Assembly (NCBI RefSeq): GCF_013450155.1
Contig: NZ_JACCKD010000003.1
Location: forward strand, 496,001 to 560,000
From: Haloechinothrix aidingensis
GTDB lineage: Bacteria; Actinomycetota; Actinomycetes; Mycobacteriales; Pseudonocardiaceae
Direction: 5' to 3'
DNA: 64,000 nucleotides
Below are positions 16,364-26,774 of this stretch, in pieces. Under the pieces are notes generated by a model that was not told where the DNA came from, searched no databases, and was given only the letters and a program-made list of their open reading frames with translations. The stretch's first letter is position 1, and each line of letters starts with the position of its first letter. A program made the position numbers and the translations under genes.

Positions 16364-18673
16364 TCAGGAAGCCGAGGTCACCCGGTAGACGTCGTAGACG
16401 CCCTCGATGCCCCGCACCGCCTTCAGGACGTGCCCGAGGTGTTTCGGGTCACCCATCTCGAAGGAGAAACGGCTGACAGCCACCCTGTCGTACGACGTCG
16501 TCACCGAGGCCGAGAGGATGTTCACCTTCTCGTCGGCGAGTACCTTCGCCACGTCGGACAGCAAGCGGTGCCGGTCCAGCGCCTCCACCTGGATCGCGAC
16601 CAGGAACACCGACGACTCCGACGGGGCCCACTCCACCTCGACGAGCCGTTCCGGCTGGCCACGCAGGTCGTCGGCGTTGGTGCAGTCCGTGCGGTGCACG
16701 CTCACGCCACCGCTCCTTGTCACGAACCCGAGGATCTCGTCCCCGGGGACGGGTGTGCAGCACCGGGCCAGCTTGGTCCACACGTCGCCCGCGTCCTTGA
16801 CCACCACACCGACGTCGTTGCTGCCGCGCCGCCTGCCCACCGTCGACGGGGTGGACCGTTCCGCCAGCTCCTCCTCGGCCTCGTCGACGCCCCCGATGAA
16901 CGCGACCAGGCGCTGCACGACGTGCTTGGCGCTGGTCTTGCCCTCGCCGACGGCCGCGTACATCGCGCTGATGTCCGCGTAGCGCAGCTCCGTTGCCAGC
17001 GCGCTCATCGAGTCCGCGGACACCAGCCGCTGCATCGGAAGGCCCGCGCGGCGGATCTCCTTGGTGATCGCTTCCTTGCCCTGCTCGATCGCCTCATCGC
17101 GGCGTTCCTTGGCGAACCACTGCCGGATCTTCGCGCGTGCCTTGGGCGAGCCGACGAAGTTCAGCCAGTCCCTGCTCGGACCTGCCGACTCCGCCTTGGA
17201 GGTGAAGATCTCCACGACCTCGCCGTTGTCGAGCTTGCGTTCCAGCGCCACCAGCCTGCCGTTGACCCGTGCCCCGATACAGCGGTGTCCCACTTCGGTG
17301 TGCACGGCGTAGGCGAAGTCCACCGGGGTGGCACCCGCGGGCAACGTGATGACGTCGCCCTTGGGCGTGAACACGAAGATCTCCCGGGTCGCCAGGTCGT
17401 AGCGCAGCGATTCCAGGAACTCACCGGGGTCGGCCGCCTCACGCTGCCAGTCCAGCAGCTGCCGCATCCACGCCATGTCCTCGACGCCGGAGTCGCCCCT
17501 GTGCGTACCGCGCGTCTCCTTGTACCGCCAGTGCGCCGCGATGCCGTACTCGGCGGTGCGGTGCATCTCGTGCGTACGGATCTGCACCTCGAGCGGGTTA
17601 CCGTCCGGCCCGATCACCGTGGTGTGCAGCGACTGGTACACGCCGAAACGCGGCTGCGCGATGTAGTCCTTGAACCGCCCAGGCATCGGCTGCCACAGCG
17701 CGTGCACCACCCCCATGGCCGCGTAGCAGTCCCGCAGCTCGTCCACCAGGATCCGGACCCCGACGAGGTCGTGAATGTCGTCCAGGTCACGGCCCCTGAC
17801 GATCATCTTCTGATAGATCGAGTAGTAGTGCTTGGGACGGCCCTCCACCGTCGCCTGGACCCGCGAGTTGTTCAGCTGCGCGGAGAGCTGGTCGACGACC
17901 GAGCGCAGGTAGACGTCCCGCGACGGAGCGCGGTCGGCCACCAGCCGCACGATCTCGTCGTACTTCTTCGGCTGCAGGATCGCGAACGCCAGATCCTCCA
18001 GCTCCCACTTGATCGTGGCCATGCCCAGCCGGTGCGCGAGCGGAGCCAGCACCTCCAGCGTCTCGCGCGCCTTGCGGACCTGCTTCTCCGGTGGAAGGAA
18101 CCGCATCGTGCGCATGTTGTGCAGCCGGTCCGCCAGTTTGATCACCAGAACGCGCGGGTCGCGCGCCATCGCGATGACCATCTTGCGGATCGTCTCGGCC
18201 TCGACCGCGGTACCGAGCTTGACCTTGTCCAGCTTGGTGACCCCGTCGACCAGCTGGCCGACCTCCTCGCCGAAGTCCTCCTTGAGCCTGTCCAGCGAGT
18301 AGCCGGTGTCTTCCACCGTGTCGTGCAGCAGGGCCGCGACCAGGGTGATCGTGTCCATCCCGAGCTCGGCCAGGATCGTGGCCACCGCGAGCGGGTGGGT
18401 GATGTACGGGTCCCCGGACTTGCGTTGCTGGTCCCGGTGCAGCTCCTCGGCGACGTCGTAGGCGCGCTGCAGCAGCGCGAGGTCCGCGCTGGGGTGCAGC
18501 TCCTTGTGCACCGAGACAAGCGGTTCCAGCACCTGCTTGACCGAGCCCGCCCGCTGTCCGGTGATCCGGCGGGCCAGCCGCGCGCGCACACGTCGGGTCG
18601 CCGACGGGGCCTCTTGCGGCCTACGGTCGGTCGTCTCCTCCGCAGGAGTCGAGGAACCGACGTCGTGGCTCAC
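16364..18673 (-). CDS. rel: Bifunctional (p)ppGpp synthetase/hydrolase
   Basis: The 769-residue product is full length for long RSH enzymes and controls the stringent response. The N-terminal HD hydrolase has [12 protein letters not shown] and [12 protein letters not shown]. The synthetase domain has [17 protein letters not shown] and the [16 protein letters not shown] block. TGS ([18 protein letters not shown]), a helical region and a C-terminal ACT domain follow. Both catalytic halves look intact. It is homologous to Rv2583c. It lies 94 bp downstream of secF; apt, which usually separates the two, is missing. Confidence 0.95.
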   Translation of the reverse strand: MSHDVGSSTPAEETTDRRPQEAPSATRRVRARLARRITGQRAGSVKQVLEPLVSVHKELHPSADLALLQRAYDVAEELHRDQQRKSGDPYITHPLAVATILAELGMDTITLVAALLHDTVEDTGYSLDRLKEDFGEEVGQLVDGVTKLDKVKLGTAVEAETIRKMVIAMARDPRVLVIKLADRLHNMRTMRFLPPEKQVRKARETLEVLAPLAHRLGMATIKWELEDLAFAILQPKKYDEIVRLVADRAPSRDVYLRSVVDQLSAQLNNSRVQATVEGRPKHYYSIYQKMIVRGRDLDDIHDLVGVRILVDELRDCYAAMGVVHALWQPMPGRFKDYIAQPRFGVYQSLHTTVIGPDGNPLEVQIRTHEMHRTAEYGIAAHWRYKETRGTHRGDSGVEDMAWMRQLLDWQREAADPGEFLESLRYDLATREIFVFTPKGDVITLPAGATPVDFAYAVHTEVGHRCIGARVNGRLVALERKLDNGEVVEIFTSKAESAGPSRDWLNFVGSPKARAKIRQWFAKERRDEAIEQGKEAITKEIRRAGLPMQRLVSADSMSALATELRYADISAMYAAVGEGKTSAKHVVQRLVAFIGGVDEAEEELAERSTPSTVGRRRGSNDVGVVVKDAGDVWTKLARCCTPVPGDEILGFVTRSGGVSVHRTDCTNADDLRGQPERLVEVEWAPSESSVFLVAIQVEALDRHRLLSDVAKVLADEKVNILSASVTTSYDRVAVSRFSFEMGDPKHLGHVLKAVRGIEGVYDVYRVTSAS

Positions 18674-18767
18674 CCGGACCTCCTACCTGCTCAGGCGTTC
18701 GCTGTGTCCAGCGTAACGCCACCGGGTACGGACCGTGTGCGTCGGTGCGGGTCAGCGATGTCGCGGG

Positions 18768-20078
18768 CTACCGCCCTCGCTTGCCCGACGGGCGGCCGGA
18801 CGACTTGCCCGAGGACTTGCCCGTCGGTGTACCGGAGCTCTTGCCAGCGGGTTTGGCGCTGGGCGAAGCGCCGGACTTGGAACGTTTCGGGGTGCGCGCC
18901 GGCACGCTGGCCGCGGCCGCGTACGCCTTCTCCTTACGCACCTCGCTGCTGAGTACCTCGTCGTCACCGGTGTCCGGCGCCTCGTCCTCCTTGGAGGCCG
19001 TGCCTGCGCCGCGTCGCGCCAAACCGCGCCGGGAATGCACCCGGGCGGCTTGGTCCCGGTACTCCTGATCGCGCATCTTCAGGTCGACCAGCACCGGAAC
19101 GGCGATGTAGATCGACGACGCGGTGCCGACCGTGATCCCGATCGCCTGGACGAGCGCGAGGTCCTTCAGCGTCCCCGCCCCGAGCAGGCCCGCCCCGATC
19201 AGCAGCAACCCGAGCACCGGAAGCAACGAGGTCAGGGAGGTGTTGATCGACCGCATCAGCGTCTGGTTGTTCGCGAGGTTCGCCGCCTCGCCGTAGGTCT
19301 GCCTGCTCAGGTTCAGCAGGCCACGGGTGTTCTCCTTGACCTTGTCGAAGACGACCACGGTGTCGTACAGCGAGTAACCGAGGATCGTCAGCAGCCCGAT
19401 GACCGTGGCCGGGGTGACCTCGAAACCGATCATGGAGTACACGCCGGCCGTCACCGTCAGGTCGACGACGAGTGCCGCCAGGGCCGCGACGGCCATCCAT
19501 TTCTCGAAGTACAGCGCGATGAACACCGAGACCAGCACGAGGAACACGACCAGCGCGATCACTGCCTTCTGCGTGATCTCCCCGCCCCAGGACGCGCTGA
19601 TCGCGCTGTCACTGATGGCCGCCTCGCTCGGCGACCCGTCGACGCCGAGGGGTTGGAACTCCTCGAACAGCGCCGACTTCACCCGGTCGGTCTCGGCGAC
19701 GGTCAGGGTATCCATCCGGATCTGGACGCTCGCGGCATCCCCCGAGCCGACCAGCTGGGTGGACGACGGCTCGGCGTCGATCGCCTCGCTGACGACATCG
19801 CCCGCCTCGTCGGGGTCGATCTCGCCTGCCGCGCCAGCGGCGGGCATCTGCATCTGCGTGCCGCCGACGAACTCGATTCCGGGTGTGAAGCCCCGGAACA
19901 CGATGGTGACGATGCACGCCAGCATCACGGCGGCGCCGATGATGTACCAGTACTTGCGTGTCTCTATGAACTCGAAACCGCCCGTGCCCAGGTAGATCTG
20001 GGCCATCTTGCCGTGCCGCTTGCGCCGGGCGCCGCCGGCAGGTTTCGCCTCGTCCTCGGTGGTGGATGACTCGGTCAC
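18768..20078 (-). CDS. secF: Protein translocase subunit SecF
   Basis: SecF is a 436-residue integral membrane protein that, with SecD and YajC, couples the proton gradient to late stages of Sec-dependent export. Six membrane segments with a periplasmic domain after the first are visible, including FRGFTPGIEFVGGTQM (SecF signature), GYSLYDTVVVFDKVKEN and SINTSLTSLLPVLGLLL. The C-terminus is a long low-complexity basic tail of Lys-Ser-Ser-Gly repeats ending in PSGKRGR, unusual in length. Its start is one base from the secD stop, so translation is probably coupled. Confidence 0.95.
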   Translation of the reverse strand: MTESSTTEDEAKPAGGARRKRHGKMAQIYLGTGGFEFIETRKYWYIIGAAVMLACIVTIVFRGFTPGIEFVGGTQMQMPAAGAAGEIDPDEAGDVVSEAIDAEPSSTQLVGSGDAASVQIRMDTLTVAETDRVKSALFEEFQPLGVDGSPSEAAISDSAISASWGGEITQKAVIALVVFLVLVSVFIALYFEKWMAVAALAALVVDLTVTAGVYSMIGFEVTPATVIGLLTILGYSLYDTVVVFDKVKENTRGLLNLSRQTYGEAANLANNQTLMRSINTSLTSLLPVLGLLLIGAGLLGAGTLKDLALVQAIGITVGTASSIYIAVPVLVDLKMRDQEYRDQAARVHSRRGLARRGAGTASKEDEAPDTGDDEVLSSEVRKEKAYAAAASVPARTPKRSKSGASPSAKPAGKSSGTPTGKSSGKSSGRPSGKRGR

Positions 20079-20079
20079 G

Positions 20080-21885
20080 TTACGTCCCCTCCGCCGGTGC
20101 GACTCCGCGCGCTCGCGCGTTGCGCTGACGCTGCGCCACAGCGCCCAGGTCCTGCACCATGCCCAGTCCGGACAGGGTCTTGTTGTTCAAGATCCTCCAA
20201 TGGCCCGCGATCGCAAGCAGCGGGTGGGTCACCATGAACACCACGACGAGGTCGAGCACCGTGGTCAGCCCGATGGTGAACGCGAAGCCCTTCACCTGGC
20301 CCACCGCCAGCACGTACAGCACCCCGGCCGCGAGGAACACCACCGCGTCGGCGGACAGGATGGTCCTTCGCGCTCGTACCCAGGCGCGCGGTACCGCGGA
20401 GCGGACGGTCCTGCCCCCACGTATCTCGTCCTTGAGCCGTTCGAAGTACACCACGAACGAGTCCGCGGTGACACCGACCGCGATGATCAGCCCAGCCACG
20501 CCCGCGAGGTCCAAGGTGTAGCCCATCCACCTGCTCAGCAGCACGATGACCGGGTAGATCAGGCCCGCGGTCAACCCCAGCGAGGCGACCAGCAGGACGC
20601 CGAGCAGCCGGTAGTACAGCACGCTGTAGCCGATCACCAGCGCGAAACCCAGCGCGCCCGCGAGCAACCCTGCCTTCAGCGAGGCCAGCCCCAGGGTCGG
20701 CGACACCGTCCGCGCGTCGGACTGCTCGAACGACAGCGGCAAGGCGCCGTACTGCAGGATGTCCGCGAGGTCCTGGGCCTCCGACTGGCTGAAGTCGCCG
20801 GTGATGCGGGTGCTGCCCCCGGGAATCGGCTCGTTCACCGACGGAGCCGAGACGACCTGGGTGTCGAGCACGAAGGCGACCTGCTTCTGCCCGGGGGCGC
20901 TGGCGAAGTCCGAGGTGATCTGCGCCCACTCGGAGGTGCCTTCGCTGTCGAAGTCGAGCGTCACCTGGTAGCCGGCCCCGTCCTGGCGGAACCCGGAGTT
21001 GGCGTCGCTGATGTGCTCGCCCTCGAGGATCACCGGACCCAGCACGTACTTGCTCGGCGGGATCGCCTCCGGGTCGTTGGGATCCGCGGGCTCCCGATCC
21101 TGGCTGCACGCCACGAGAGGCAACTCGGGGTCGTCGTTGCCGCGCAGCGGGTCCTCCGCGCCCGGGGAGCAGTCCAGCGACTCCAGCGCGGCCTGTATCG
21201 CCTGCTGCGCCTCTGGGCCCTCCTCGCCGATGGCCGGGTTCTGCCGGACCTCCTTGGCCTCGGCGATCTCCTTGCGCGTCTCCTCGTCGAGCATCTCGTC
21301 GGAGTCGTCGGCCTGCTGCCGCGCACCGGTGTCGCCTGCGGTCGCGGCACCACCGGCAGCGCCGGAGGTACTGCCGCCGCCCCCGGCAGGTTCCTCGGTG
21401 GGCTCCCCGGCAGGCTCATCAGTGGGGTCGGCGTCGGACTCCTCCGCCGAGGACTCCGACTGGCCCTCTTCCTGCTCGTCGGGCTGCTGCATGCCCTCCG
21501 AGTCGACGGGAACCTGGGCGATCACCTCGCGGAACCCCAGGCGCGCCGTCTGGCCCAGCGTACGGGCCTGCTCGCCTTCCTCACCGGGCACCGTGATGAC
21601 GATGTTGTTGCCGTTCCGGACGACCTCGGCGCCCGCGACGCCCATGCCGTCCACACGCTCGTTGATGATCTCGCGCGCCTGTTCCAGCTGTTCGTGCTCC
21701 GGCTCGGAACCATCCGGCGTGCGCGCCGTCATGGTGACCGTGGTGCCGCCGCTGAGATCGATCCCCAGGGTGGGGCGCGCCTCGCGATCGCCGGTGAAGA
21801 ACACCAGGCCGTACAGCGCGACCAGGATGAGCAGGAAGAACGCGAGATAGCGTCCAGGGCGGATAGTCCCGGCCGGTGGTGCCAC
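20080..21885 (-). CDS. secD: Protein translocase subunit SecD
   Basis: SecD has 601 residues. One membrane segment precedes a large P1 domain, with LGIDLSGGTTVTMTAR near residue 40; five more segments sit in the C-terminal third. Conserved blocks include QVAFVLDTQVVSAPSVNEPI and ALPLSFEQSDARTVSPTLG. An acidic and glycine-rich insertion of about 70 residues (roughly 135-205, SESSAEESDADPTDEP) lies in P1, longer than in many homologues. It is cotranscribed with secF. Confidence 0.95.
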   Translation of the reverse strand: MAPPAGTIRPGRYLAFFLLILVALYGLVFFTGDREARPTLGIDLSGGTTVTMTARTPDGSEPEHEQLEQAREIINERVDGMGVAGAEVVRNGNNIVITVPGEEGEQARTLGQTARLGFREVIAQVPVDSEGMQQPDEQEEGQSESSAEESDADPTDEPAGEPTEEPAGGGGSTSGAAGGAATAGDTGARQQADDSDEMLDEETRKEIAEAKEVRQNPAIGEEGPEAQQAIQAALESLDCSPGAEDPLRGNDDPELPLVACSQDREPADPNDPEAIPPSKYVLGPVILEGEHISDANSGFRQDGAGYQVTLDFDSEGTSEWAQITSDFASAPGQKQVAFVLDTQVVSAPSVNEPIPGGSTRITGDFSQSEAQDLADILQYGALPLSFEQSDARTVSPTLGLASLKAGLLAGALGFALVIGYSVLYYRLLGVLLVASLGLTAGLIYPVIVLLSRWMGYTLDLAGVAGLIIAVGVTADSFVVYFERLKDEIRGGRTVRSAVPRAWVRARRTILSADAVVFLAAGVLYVLAVGQVKGFAFTIGLTTVLDLVVVFMVTHPLLAIAGHWRILNNKTLSGLGMVQDLGAVAQRQRNARARGVAPAEGT

Positions 21886-22210
21886 GGGAGTCGGTCTCCT
21901 CGAACTGGATTGCGTTCTACGGTGGGCTGGCCCGCGTCCACCCTGCAGGGCGACGCCGACGCGGCAGCAGTGTACTCAGCGCTACGTGAACGTAGCGTAA
22001 TACCCCTCCCGGAGCATACTCACTTCCGTCGGTGACCCATGCGGACAGGACACCGACACGGCGGTGCCGTGCGACCGGCACGACGCCGTACCGCGCCTCG
22101 ACGCCGTCAGCTGGCTGTACGTGCCCACCGTCCGGGCGTGGGTGATGGTGCTGGACGACATGTACGTCCGGTGGCGAGGCACTCGCTCGCCACCACGAGC
22201 AACACGCGAG
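21886..22210. other. Intergenic region between yajC and secD
   Basis: This 325-bp stretch holds no convincing gene. A hairpin that ends the yajC transcript lies at 22170-22194. The region near 21900-22020 is the probable secD-secF leader, with AT-richer patches such as GCGTAATACCCC that could be promoter elements. Confidence 0.5.
22170..22194 (-). terminator. Hairpin after yajC
   Basis: GGTGGCGAG pairs perfectly with CTCGCCACC over a 7-base loop, 16 bp past the yajC stop. There is no T-run, as is usual in GC-rich actinobacteria. Confidence 0.6.
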
Positions 22211-22606
22211 TTACTGCTTGCCGCCCGACTCGGCTGAGGAAGCCACCTCGGCGGAGTCCGTACCGGAGGACTCGTCGAGGTCCGCGTCATCGGAGTCCTC
22301 GGAGTCCTCGGAGTCCCCCATGTCGTCGTCGAACTCGTCCTCGTCGACCGGCTCGATCTTCTTGGTCACCGCCTGGCGCAGCCACGTCGTCACCAGCCCG
22401 TCAGCGATCTCGAGCTCGAGAGTCTCGTCATCGCTGAGGTCGACGACAGTGGCGTAGAGGCCGGTCGAGGTCATCACACGGTCGCCGACCTCGAGACTGT
22501 TCTGCAGCTCCTGTTGTTCCTGCATCTGCTTCTTCTGCCGGCGCACGCTGAGAAACAGCGGCAGCGCGAGCAGCAGCAGCAGCATCGGCAGGAATAGCGT
22601 TTCCAT
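22211..22606 (-). CDS. yajC: Preprotein translocase subunit YajC
   Basis: This 131-residue protein has a single N-terminal membrane segment (residues 3-20, LFLPMLLLLLALPLFLSV) and then RRQKKQMQEQQELQNSLEVGDRVMTSTGLYATVV, the YajC signature. The C-terminal 45 residues are strongly acidic (Asp/Glu/Ser). It is part of the SecDF-YajC complex. A separate transcript from secD is likely because a hairpin and a 325-bp gap intervene. Confidence 0.92.
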   Translation of the reverse strand: METLFLPMLLLLLALPLFLSVRRQKKQMQEQQELQNSLEVGDRVMTSTGLYATVVDLSDDETLELEIADGLVTTWLRQAVTKKIEPVDEDEFDDDMGDSEDSEDSDDADLDESSGTDSAEVASSAESGGKQ

Positions 22607-22783
22607 TCGGTCTCCCTAAGATCGACGTACGTGCGGGCCCTCGTACGTCCTAGTGTCCAGTACGCGTCCAGATGGCGAGTGTGCCAGGCCACCCGGTAGG
22701 CACCAGCACCGGCCCACTCGACCACAGTGCGCCGCAAACCGGACACGGGTCAACTCGCGCCGCCCGGGTCCGGCTCCACCGTA

Positions 22784-22806
22784 CCCGCCGGGCACCGCAC
22801 GGCGGG
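22784..22806 (-). terminator. Hairpin after ruvB
   Basis: CCCGCCG and CGGCGGG form a 7-bp perfect stem with a 9-base loop immediately after the ruvB stop codon at 22808. It likely ends the ruvC-ruvA-ruvB transcript. Confidence 0.55.
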
Positions 22807-22807
22807 C

Positions 22808-23872
22808 TCAGTCGAACAGCGTCTGCCCACCGTCGCCACGCGGGTTCTGCGGTGGCCTGTCCCCGAGGTGCCGCCACGCGAACTCGGTGGCCACCCGGCC
22901 GCGCGGTGTGCGAGCCAGCATCCCGGCACGGACCAGGTACGGCTCGCACACCTCCTCGACGGTGGCCGCCTCCTCCCCGACCGCGACCGCCAACGTGGAG
23001 ATACCGACCGGGCCGCCCCCGAACGATCGGACGAGCGCGGTGAGCACGGCTCGGTCGAGCCGGTCCAGACCCAGCTCGTCCACGTCGTAGACGGCCAGCG
23101 CCGCGCTCGCGATCTCCCGGGTGACGTGCCCGTCCGCGCGTACTTCTGCATAGTCACGCACCCTGCGCAGCAGGCGGTTCGCGATCCGCGGCGTACCGCG
23201 CGACCTCCCCGCGATCTCCGCACCTGCCTCCGCGTCCAGGCTGACCCCGAGGATGCTCGCCGAGCGCCGGAGCACATCCTCCAGCTCCGCGGGCTCGTAG
23301 AACTCCATCTGGCCGGTGAACCCGAAGCGGTCCCGCAGCGGCCCGGTCAGCGCACCGGTACGCGTGGTGGCCCCGACGAGCGTGAACGGGGCGATCTCCA
23401 GCGGGATGCTCGTGGCACCCGGCCCCTTTCCGACGACGACGTCCACGCGGAAGTCCTCCATCGCGAGGTAGAGCATCTCCTCCGCGGGCCGGGCGATGCG
23501 GTGAATCTCGTCGATGAACAGCACATCCCCCTGGACCAGATTCGACAGCATCGCCGCGAGGTCGCCGGACCGTTCCAGCGCGGGCCCGGAGGTGACCCGG
23601 ATCGCGCTGTCGAGCTCCGCGGCGATGATCATCGCCAGGCTCGTCTTGCCGAGCCCGGGAGGCCCGGACAGCAACAGGTGGTCGGGCGCGACACCGCGCC
23701 TGCGCGCGCTCTCCAGCACCAGCTCGAGCTGCTCACGAACCTTGGGCTGACCGACGAACTCGGCCAGCTTGCGAGGACGCAGCGTCGACTCCACGTCGCG
23801 ATCCCCGCTGTCCGGCAAGGCCGACAGGGGGGACTGTTCCTCCGCGGCATCCCCCGTGCCGTCACCGTGCAT
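22808..23872 (-). CDS. ruvB: Holliday junction helicase RuvB
   Basis: The 354-residue AAA+ motor drives branch migration of Holliday junctions with RuvA. Walker A is [11 protein letters not shown], Walker B is [11 protein letters not shown], sensor 1 lies in [20 protein letters not shown], and the winged-helix C-terminus contains [13 protein letters not shown]. It is the last gene of the ruvCAB operon, 37 bp after ruvA, and should be SOS-induced from the box upstream of ruvC. Confidence 0.97.
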   Translation of the reverse strand: MHGDGTGDAAEEQSPLSALPDSGDRDVESTLRPRKLAEFVGQPKVREQLELVLESARRRGVAPDHLLLSGPPGLGKTSLAMIIAAELDSAIRVTSGPALERSGDLAAMLSNLVQGDVLFIDEIHRIARPAEEMLYLAMEDFRVDVVVGKGPGATSIPLEIAPFTLVGATTRTGALTGPLRDRFGFTGQMEFYEPAELEDVLRRSASILGVSLDAEAGAEIAGRSRGTPRIANRLLRRVRDYAEVRADGHVTREIASAALAVYDVDELGLDRLDRAVLTALVRSFGGGPVGISTLAVAVGEEAATVEEVCEPYLVRAGMLARTPRGRVATEFAWRHLGDRPPQNPRGDGGQTLFD

Positions 23873-23909
23873 GATCAGAGTCCCTCTCCTGTGCCGTCAG
23901 CGCGCACGA

Positions 23910-24536
23910 TCATAGCCGCCGCCCCAACGTCGACAGGGCAGCCCGCAGCACCGTGGAGGTGTCCGGGGCGCGCCCGTCGGCCCCGTCCCCGCCGTCCCCG
24001 AGCACGCCGTCGACGGCCTGCTCGGCGTGCCGCGCGGTGAACCCGAGCGAGACCAGCGCCTCCACGACTTCCGCGCGTACGGGCTCGGACTGCGCGGCCG
24101 TTTCCGTCCCGGCTGCACCGGAGCCGTCCGTGGCCACCGTGGCGATCTTGTCCCGCAGCTCGAGGCTGAGCCGTTCCGCCCCTTTCTTGCCGATGCCCGG
24201 CACCTTCGTCAGCAGGCCGATATTGCCCTCCGACAGCGCCGAGCGCAGCGCCTCCGGCTCGAGCACGGCCAGGGCGGCCAGGGCCAACCGTGGACCGATC
24301 CCGGACACCGTCTGCAGCAGGGTGAACAACTCGCGGGACTCGAGATCGACGAACCCGTACAGGGTCAGCGAGTCCTCCCGCACCACCAACGTCGTATGCA
24401 GGTGGGCCTGCTCGTTCACCCGCAGGGTCGCCAGGGTCGATGGCGCGGCCTGCACGGCCAGCCCGACACCACCGACCTCGACCACCGCGTGGTCCAGCGC
24501 GGTGGACAGCACGGTGCCGCGTATCGACGAGATCAT
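23910..24536 (-). CDS. ruvA: Holliday junction binding protein RuvA
   Basis: The 208-residue product begins [28 protein letters not shown] (OB fold), has two HhH motifs around [16 protein letters not shown] and [15 protein letters not shown], and a C-terminal UBA-like RuvB-binding domain after an acidic linker. The ATG at 24536 overlaps the ruvC stop by four bases (ATGA), so translation is coupled. Confidence 0.96.
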   Translation of the reverse strand: MISSIRGTVLSTALDHAVVEVGGVGLAVQAAPSTLATLRVNEQAHLHTTLVVREDSLTLYGFVDLESRELFTLLQTVSGIGPRLALAALAVLEPEALRSALSEGNIGLLTKVPGIGKKGAERLSLELRDKIATVATDGSGAAGTETAAQSEPVRAEVVEALVSLGFTARHAEQAVDGVLGDGGDGADGRAPDTSTVLRAALSTLGRRL

Positions 24537-25126
24537 TTCTGCGACCTTCCTTGCTGTACGCCTTGGTTGCCTCGCCGCGCCGCCGCGAGCCGCGCCTTGT
24601 GCTTCGTCGCCAGCTCCGCGGCACGCTGCTCGGCCTCCGCGATCCGGGCACGCATCGGCGCCCGCCACAGGTGGCAGATGGACAGCGCGAGCGCGTCCGC
24701 CGCGTCCGCGGGGCGAGGTGTGTCCTCGAGCTGGAGCAGGCGGGTGACCATGGCCGAGACCTGCGCCTTACCCGCACTTCCCGACCCCGTCACCGCGGCC
24801 TTGACCTCGCTCGGGGTGTGGAACGCCACCGGCAGGTCACGCCGTGCGGCAGCCAGCGCGATCACCCCACCCGCCTGTGCGGTGCCCATGGCGGTACGCA
24901 CGTTGTGCTGGCTGAACACACGCTCGATGGCGACCGCGTCGGGCCGGTAGGTGTCCAGCCACTCCTCGACGGCGTCGGCCACCGAAAGCAAGCGCTCGGA
25001 CAGCTCCGTACCCGCCGGTGTGCGCACCACGGACACCGCGACGCTGCTGACCGACCGTCCTTGACCGCCGTCGACGATGCCGAGGCCGCACCGCGTGAGG
25101 CCGGGATCGACGCCGAGCACTCGCAC
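24533..25126 (-). CDS. ruvC: Holliday junction resolvase RuvC
   Basis: This 197-residue RNase H-fold endonuclease starts [20 protein letters not shown] with the first catalytic Asp. The remaining acidic residues are in [10 protein letters not shown] and in [14 protein letters not shown] near the C-terminus. It is slightly longer than E. coli RuvC because of a charged helical tail. First gene of the operon, with an SOS box 74-89 bp upstream. Confidence 0.96.
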   Translation of the reverse strand: MRVLGVDPGLTRCGLGIVDGGQGRSVSSVAVSVVRTPAGTELSERLLSVADAVEEWLDTYRPDAVAIERVFSQHNVRTAMGTAQAGGVIALAAARRDLPVAFHTPSEVKAAVTGSGSAGKAQVSAMVTRLLQLEDTPRPADAADALALSICHLWRAPMRARIAEAEQRAAELATKHKARLAAARRGNQGVQQGRSQK

Positions 25127-25199
25127 GCAACCTCCTCGGTACTCTGCACGCTCCGCGCGGACCCCGTGTGCGGGTCGTGACGGCGCGCCAACCTACTTC

Positions 25200-25215
25200 G
25201 CGAACACTCGTTCGA
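25200..25215. promoter_or_regulatory. SOS box upstream of ruvCAB
   Basis: GCGAACACTCGTTCGA matches TCGAAC-N4-GTTCGA with one mismatch in the first base. It lies 74 bp before the ruvC start. ruvC is a known LexA target in mycobacteria. Confidence 0.75.
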
Positions 25216-25250
25216 CCCCGGAGATTACCTTCTCGCCCGGCGTGGCGCGT

Positions 25251-25787
25251 TCAGGACTCGCCGCCTGCCGGCGGCCCGGCGTGCGGATTCCGGCTCTCCG
25301 GCTTGCCGCTGCGGGTCAGCAGCGGTTGCCACTCCGCGAACCCGGCGGGCGCCTCGGCACTCCACGGCCAGTACCCGTCCGGGGTGGCCACGATGATCTG
25401 CAGCGCGGGGAACGCCCCGTCCGGGTAGAGCAGGAAGGCGCTGCCGAAGTACTGCGGGTAGTGCTCGGCGGAGACGCGCTCGAAGGCCACCGGGACACCG
25501 TCGAAGAAGTCGTCGCACACGGTGCCGGGCACGAAGCGCTCCCCGGTGGCCGCGCGGTCGACGTAGGCGTCAAGCAGGACCGGCCCCATCTCGGCGGGCA
25601 GGCCGATCACTACCGCCTCGGGTACGCGGTGTTTCCACCACGCCCCAGCGGTGAAACAGAATCCCGCCTCGGCGCCTTCCGGAGGCACCGACACCACGGC
25701 GTTGCCACGGTTGTCGAGCTCGGCGAGCAGGCTGTCACGGAGCTGAATATCGTCATCGGTCAGGGTTCGCGTCGACACAGCGGCCAT
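25251..25787 (-). CDS. DUF4262 domain protein
   Basis: The 178-residue protein matches the DUF4262 pattern: GFCFTAGAWWKHRVPEAVVIGLPAEMGPVLLDAYVD near residue 40, then a VCDDFFDGVPVAFERV segment and HYPQYFGSAFLLY. The family is found in actinobacteria, is cytoplasmic and has no assigned function. A Trp/Pro-rich C-terminal segment (YWPWSAEAPAGF) is typical. It lies upstream of ruvC on the same strand but is separated from it by the SOS box. Confidence 0.75.
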   Translation of the reverse strand: MAAVSTRTLTDDDIQLRDSLLAELDNRGNAVVSVPPEGAEAGFCFTAGAWWKHRVPEAVVIGLPAEMGPVLLDAYVDRAATGERFVPGTVCDDFFDGVPVAFERVSAEHYPQYFGSAFLLYPDGAFPALQIIVATPDGYWPWSAEAPAGFAEWQPLLTRSGKPESRNPHAGPPAGGES

Positions 25788-25853
25788 TCTGCAGCACTGA
25801 CCCCGCTCGGCCCAGTGTCCGGTGCCGTGTCAGCCGAACTCGCCTGCGAAGCG

Positions 25854-26603
25854 TCAACCAACCTGAGCCATCACGTCGTCGCTGACGTCGAAGTTCGCCC
25901 ACACGTTCTGTACGTCGTCGAGGTCTTCGAGCGCGTCGATCAGCTTGAACACCTTCTTGGCGCCGTCGGCCTCGAGTGGCACGTTCACGGAGGGAATGAA
26001 GCTCGGCTCGGCCGACTCGTAGTCGTACCCGGCCTCCTGCAACGCGCTCCGCACGGCGATCAGCTCGCCCGGCTCGCACACGATCTCGAAGCTCTCCCCG
26101 AGATCGTTGACTTCCTCGGCACCGGCGTCGAGCACGGCCATCAGCACGTCGTCCTCGGTCAACCCGTTCTTGGGCAGGATGACCACGCCCTTGCGGGTGA
26201 ACAGGTACGACACCGACCCGGCGTCGGCGAGCGAACCGCCGTTGCGCGAGAGCGTCGCGCGCACCTCACCCGCGGCACGGTTCTTGTTGTCGGTCAGGCA
26301 CTCGATCAGGACCCCGACGCCGTTCGGCGCGTAGCCCTCGTACATCACCGTCTGCCAGTCGGCGCCACCGGCCTCGTCCCCGGCGCCGCGCTTGCGGGCA
26401 CGCTCGATGTTGTCCGCGGGCATCGAGCTCTTCTTCGCCTTCTGGATGGCGTCGTAGAGCGTGGGGTTGGCCTCCGGATCGCCGCCACCGGTTCGCGCGG
26501 CGACCTCGATGTTCTTGATCAGCTTGGCGAACAGCTTGCCCCGCTTGGCATCCAGCGCGGCCTTCTTGTGCTTCGTCGTCGCCCACTTGGAGTGGCCGCT
26601 CAT
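25854..26603 (-). CDS. YebC/PmpR family regulator or translation factor
   Basis: The 249-residue product begins [21 protein letters not shown], the hallmark of YebC (TACO1) proteins. It continues with the [19 protein letters not shown] and [11 protein letters not shown] blocks and acidic C-terminal domains. YebC proteins were described as transcription regulators and more recently as helping ribosomes at proline stretches. It is homologous to Rv2603c, and is followed by pdxT upstream as in mycobacteria. Confidence 0.93.
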   Translation of the reverse strand: MSGHSKWATTKHKKAALDAKRGKLFAKLIKNIEVAARTGGGDPEANPTLYDAIQKAKKSSMPADNIERARKRGAGDEAGGADWQTVMYEGYAPNGVGVLIECLTDNKNRAAGEVRATLSRNGGSLADAGSVSYLFTRKGVVILPKNGLTEDDVLMAVLDAGAEEVNDLGESFEIVCEPGELIAVRSALQEAGYDYESAEPSFIPSVNVPLEADGAKKVFKLIDALEDLDDVQNVWANFDVSDDVMAQVG

Positions 26604-26774
26604 CGTTCCTCCAATTGCTCCGGGTGCTTGCCAGCGCGCGTGGTGTCCGGGGAAGGCAGGTCCTGCCGCGAGCGTGACAAATCACGCCCGTACCCGACCA
26701 TCCGCCCCGGCGAGCTCGTCGCCGGACGGCCGGCCCGCGTCCCCGCCGGACTCGTCAACGACCGTCCCGGCATC

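Noticed and set aside
16094-18952. A 952-codon open frame opposite rel
   Set aside because: It is the antisense of a complete, well conserved rel gene. High GC keeps opposite frames open.
20008-22035. A 675-codon open frame opposite secF-secD
   Set aside because: It runs against conserved secD/secF and has no recognisable family features.
21982-22290. Small gene in the yajC-secD gap
   Set aside because: The frame overlaps yajC and has no ribosome site or family features.
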